23,166 nt of DNA from IMG/VR virus record IMGVR_UViG_3300027908_000001, positions 1 to 23,166 of that record; one strand, given 5' to 3'. Source of the DNA: a virus. The position numbers and the translations under genes are program-made. The first letter of the stretch is position 1. The number at the start of each line of letters is the position of its first letter. Below the pieces are notes generated by a model. The model saw only the letters and a list, made by a program, of their open reading frames with translations, had not been told where the DNA came from and searched no databases. Below, one piece after another: positions 21,140 through 23,166 of this stretch.

Positions 21140-22515
21140 ACGCCCATCCCCACGTTGGTGCCATCGTTGAATTTCAGCACCTTTGAAGCTACATTGCCCT
21201 GCTCGTCGTATTTGATGGTTTCCTCGATGCAGCGGCGTTCTGGAGTTGGTTTATGCTCTACCGGGTAACACGTCGCCACCTTCTCCAAGACGTGAACCTT
21301 GTTTCGTTCCTTGTTGGCGATGCGTTGCGCTTCTTCGTGGGCTTCCTTGAACGTATCGTGACGCGTCTGGGGCTTCATGCCCCGAGGGAAAGAGTTGAAT
21401 ACCATCCACCACTTCTGGAAGTCGTACCGTTGCTCCATGCGCGCGCCGTGCTTGTGAATCTCGTTGCGGACATTTTCCGAGTGCTGCTTGATAGATGCGC
21501 AGACTGAATCGTTGATGTTATGGACGCCGATGTCTCTCATGTCGACAAGGCTCACACGCCAGCGGCTTACTTTACCGAGCGGAACCCGGGTGCCGTCATC
21601 CAGTGAGAATTCCTTGTCCTCTGTTTCCCACCGGCAGTAGTGCATGTTTTCGTTGCAATCGCCATCTGGCACACAAATCTCGAATCTGTCCACGCGTGGC
21701 TTGCCGGTACAAAAATGGGAGTATCCGACCTGATTAGGCCAGCTTCGCAGCTTCCGTAATACGTCCTCCGGACTAGAAGGCGTTCCGGAGCCTCCAAGTA
21801 TCCGGTCGCACTCGGATACTACCTTCATCAATCGCGCCGTGGTTTCGTGGGATTCGCGCAGCCGGTCCGTCTTGCGCTGGAGGATGTCCTTGAGTTCTCG
21901 GATTTCATCGGTAAACCTACCGGCGAAGCGGCGCATGTGACTCACGAAAAGGTCACTGCCCAGATGGAACATTTTAGCTCCAGACTCTTTCCAGAGCGTC
22001 TCGGCAGCTTCCAGTAATCCGTCTGGAGTTTCTTCCGCCGCCGCATGCTCCATCGCCGCAACCACGGTGTCTCCCAATCCCTTGGGGCGAATCTTCTCTC
22101 GGTACTTGTCGGCGCGGACCCCGTGCCTGAAAAGTATCTTGGCGACCATACCTTCGCCGTCCCGAAGAATGCCGAGCATGACATGGTGCGTTCCAACGTA
22201 AGGCGTCCCCATGGACTGCGCCTCCTTGTTGGCCAATGCCAGCACTTTCTTGACGCGCGGCGTGTAGGGGAGTGATTCGCTGGTCATATTGACATCGCCG
22301 AATCCAACCTCCTTCTCAATCTCGGCCTTGAGTTGTTCCGTCTCGATGTCAATGCCTAGCCGAGGCAATGCAACCGAGTGCTGCGTTTTGCCAAGTTCAA
22401 TCAGGCCCAACACCAAATGTTCCGTGCCGACATAATTACAGCCGAGCCGTTTGGCCTCGCACCGGGCTACGGCGAGCAGTTGTTGCACGCGCGGCGTAAA
22501 TTGTCCCATGGTCAT
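21136..22515 (-). CDS. ClpC-type N-domain protein without ATPase
   Basis: The first 145 residues contain two Clp N-terminal repeats: FTPRVQQLLAVARCEAKRLG (6-25) with YVGTEHLVLGLIE (28-40), and YTPRVKKVLALANKEAQ (84-100) with YVGTHHVMLGIL (106-117). They strongly resemble ClpC, where this domain binds adaptors and marked substrates. No Walker A or B follows, so there is no unfoldase activity. Residues about 190-260 look coiled-coil-like (RELKDILQRKTDRLRESHE). The C-terminal region (about 265-459) is an unknown fold with scattered cysteines. At 459 residues it is about half of ClpC. It could compete with or redirect host ClpC, but that is inference. Start ATG 22515 overlaps the preceding stop. 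Confidence 0.87.
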   Translation of the reverse strand: MTMGQFTPRVQQLLAVARCEAKRLGCNYVGTEHLVLGLIELGKTQHSVALPRLGIDIETEQLKAEIEKEVGFGDVNMTSESLPYTPRVKKVLALANKEAQSMGTPYVGTHHVMLGILRDGEGMVAKILFRHGVRADKYREKIRPKGLGDTVVAAMEHAAAEETPDGLLEAAETLWKESGAKMFHLGSDLFVSHMRRFAGRFTDEIRELKDILQRKTDRLRESHETTARLMKVVSECDRILGGSGTPSSPEDVLRKLRSWPNQVGYSHFCTGKPRVDRFEICVPDGDCNENMHYCRWETEDKEFSLDDGTRVPLGKVSRWRVSLVDMRDIGVHNINDSVCASIKQHSENVRNEIHKHGARMEQRYDFQKWWMVFNSFPRGMKPQTRHDTFKEAHEEAQRIANKERNKVHVLEKVATCYPVEHKPTPERRCIEETIKYDEQGNVASKVLKFNDGTNVGMGV

Positions 22516-22772
22516 AATTTCTCCTTCTCCTTAATCTGCGGCGGCGCGGTCGGATTCGTGAGCGTCACCTCCTGAATCAGCCCGCTCATCTTCGTGGCAA
22601 CCTTGCCCAAACACCAGCAGACGACCATGAGTACGAGCACGCCAATCGCGTAGCCGCCCATCTCGTCATAGCTCCACTCCAAGAACACGAATATGCCGTA
22701 GAGGATTTTCAGGACCCATGCGCCGACGCCCATGGTGGCAAATGCCACGCCTATTTTTTTCAGTACGTTCAT
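22512..22772 (-). CDS. small two-helix membrane protein (86 residues)
   Basis: ATG 22772 overlaps the lipoprotein gene's stop (ATGA). The product has two hydrophobic stretches, about residues 7-32 (GVAFATMGVGAWVLKILYGIF) and 39-58 (GGYAIGVLVLMVVCWCLG). A short charged loop joins them and a lysine-rich tail follows. A holin-like or other inner-membrane role would fit the size, but no lysis enzyme is seen in the window. Unassigned. Confidence 0.73.
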   Translation of the reverse strand: MNVLKKIGVAFATMGVGAWVLKILYGIFVFLEWSYDEMGGYAIGVLVLMVVCWCLGKVATKMSGLIQEVTLTNPTAPPQIKEKEKL

Positions 22773-23005
22773 ATTAAAATCGTCCCGGCAGCCGACCCAT
22801 TGCGTTTCGAGGCTGACGCAGGTTCAGCAGCTAATCTGGGCCTATGGAGAAGCGCGATAGCTGGTTGGTGAGATGCCTGCGCCGGTAGGAGGTGGTCAGC
22901 CGCCGGGGTTGATGTAGGAATGCAGGCGGGAGTCGGTATCGGCTCACAGCCGACCAGACACAACAACGATACTACGACCAATTTCCCCCACCCGCTTCCT
23001 TGCAT
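22769..23005 (-). CDS. small lipoprotein
   Basis: The N-terminus WGKLVVVSLLCLVGC is a short signal peptide ending in a lipobox (LVGC), so the mature protein would be anchored by lipid on its first Cys. The mature part is short, about 58 residues, and Pro/Ala-rich (EPIPTPACIPTSTPAAD). It resembles in style the outer-membrane spanin Rz1, though no matching inner-membrane partner is clear. No Shine-Dalgarno precedes ATG 23005, but a TTGACG-N17-TATTTC element ends eight bases upstream. It is coupled to the membrane gene downstream. Confidence 0.6.
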   Translation of the reverse strand: MQGSGWGKLVVVSLLCLVGCEPIPTPACIPTSTPAADHLLPAQASHQPAIALLHRPRLAAEPASASKRNGSAAGTILI

Positions 23006-23013
23006 GGTGGGAT

Positions 23014-23042
23014 GAAATATCAGAAGGGCAGAATCACGTCAA
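23014..23042 (-). promoter_or_regulatory. candidate promoter for the lipoprotein operon
   Basis: TTGACG (23042-23037), a 17-base gap and TATTTC (23019-23014) match a sigma-70-type -35 well and a -10 weakly. The ATG follows after eight bases, so the mRNA would be leaderless or nearly so. It lies in the only clear gap in this part of the gene array. Confidence 0.4.
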
Positions 23043-23052
23043 CAGAAATCGT

Positions 23053-23166
23053 TCACGAAATCTTTTTTATCGCTTCCTTGATAGCCCACAGATGGGATAC
23101 CGCCGCGCCCGCTTCCGTGCCAGAGTAATCCGTATCAATGGCGTTACCGTCGCTATCCCGCAAGGC
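23053..23166 (-). CDS. 3' end of an unknown gene cut by the window edge
   Basis: A frame open from the window edge encodes 37 residues ending …HLWAIKEAIKKIS before TGA at 23053. Gly/Asp/Ala-rich residues (DSDGNAIDTDYSGTEAG) followed by a helix give natural composition. It runs in the same direction as every other gene. Too little is present to assign a function. Confidence 0.55.
   Translation of the reverse strand, partial: ALRDSDGNAIDTDYSGTEAGAAVSHLWAIKEAIKKIS

Noticed and set aside
1-23166. CRISPR array or integrase attachment sites
   Set aside because: No regularly spaced repeats were seen, and no integrase gene or convincing att duplication is present; the tRNA is intact.

Overview
The window looks like part of the genome of a tailed double-stranded DNA bacteriophage, or a closely related prophage or metagenomic viral contig. 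I count about 40 genes or gene fragments, all on the minus strand. They are very tightly packed: most neighbours overlap by ATGA, GTGA or TTGA. Many encode short orphan proteins. The mix of virion-associated proteins, NAD/PRPP metabolism, an HNH endonuclease, an intein, a TnpB element and a tRNA is typical of a large lytic phage with a moderately high GC genome. The host cannot be named. A ClpC-like N-domain protein hints at a host with ClpC, and GTG and TTG starts plus good Shine-Dalgarno sites fit a bacterial host.

Reading in transcription order, from high to low coordinates. The right end (23166-18989) starts with the 3' end of an unknown gene. It is followed by a small lipoprotein gene with a candidate promoter, a two-helix membrane protein, a protein with two ClpC-type N-terminal repeats but no ATPase, and a run of seven small overlapping unknown genes. 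The next block (18988-9638) is probably virion-associated. It holds a small beta-rich protein, a ParB-like protein split by a 450-residue LAGLIDADG intein, a 59-residue gene, several low-complexity or modular proteins sharing short KDAKGHGSEKRGG or HPRVPAG-GGEFT modules, a small membrane protein, and a 767-residue protein with an internal HAD-type phosphatase domain.

At 9626-8352 lies a TnpB gene without TnpA. It sits between an orphan ribosome binding site with start codon and a headless downstream reading frame, so it may have split a gene. Then comes a metabolic block (8201-3613): two unknown genes, a metallophosphoesterase, an unknown gene, a low-molecular-weight tyrosine-phosphatase-like protein, a tiny membrane protein, and an overlapping PRPP-synthetase-like plus nicotinamide-phosphoribosyltransferase-like pair. 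This pair has the two-gene make-up of phage NAD+ reconstitution (NARP1), which rebuilds NAD+ after host defences deplete it. Ordinary NAD salvage is the alternative.

The left end (3616-1) has four small, mostly cysteine-containing genes, a possible 24-codon gene, a free-standing HNH endonuclease whose start is buried in a hairpin, and a 303-residue protein. It ends with about 880 bases that lack convincing protein genes but are packed with stem-loops, including two C(UUCG)G hairpins and two terminator-like hairpins, directly upstream of a complete tRNA-Ser(CGA). That stretch is a candidate large structured phage RNA, or a set of several.
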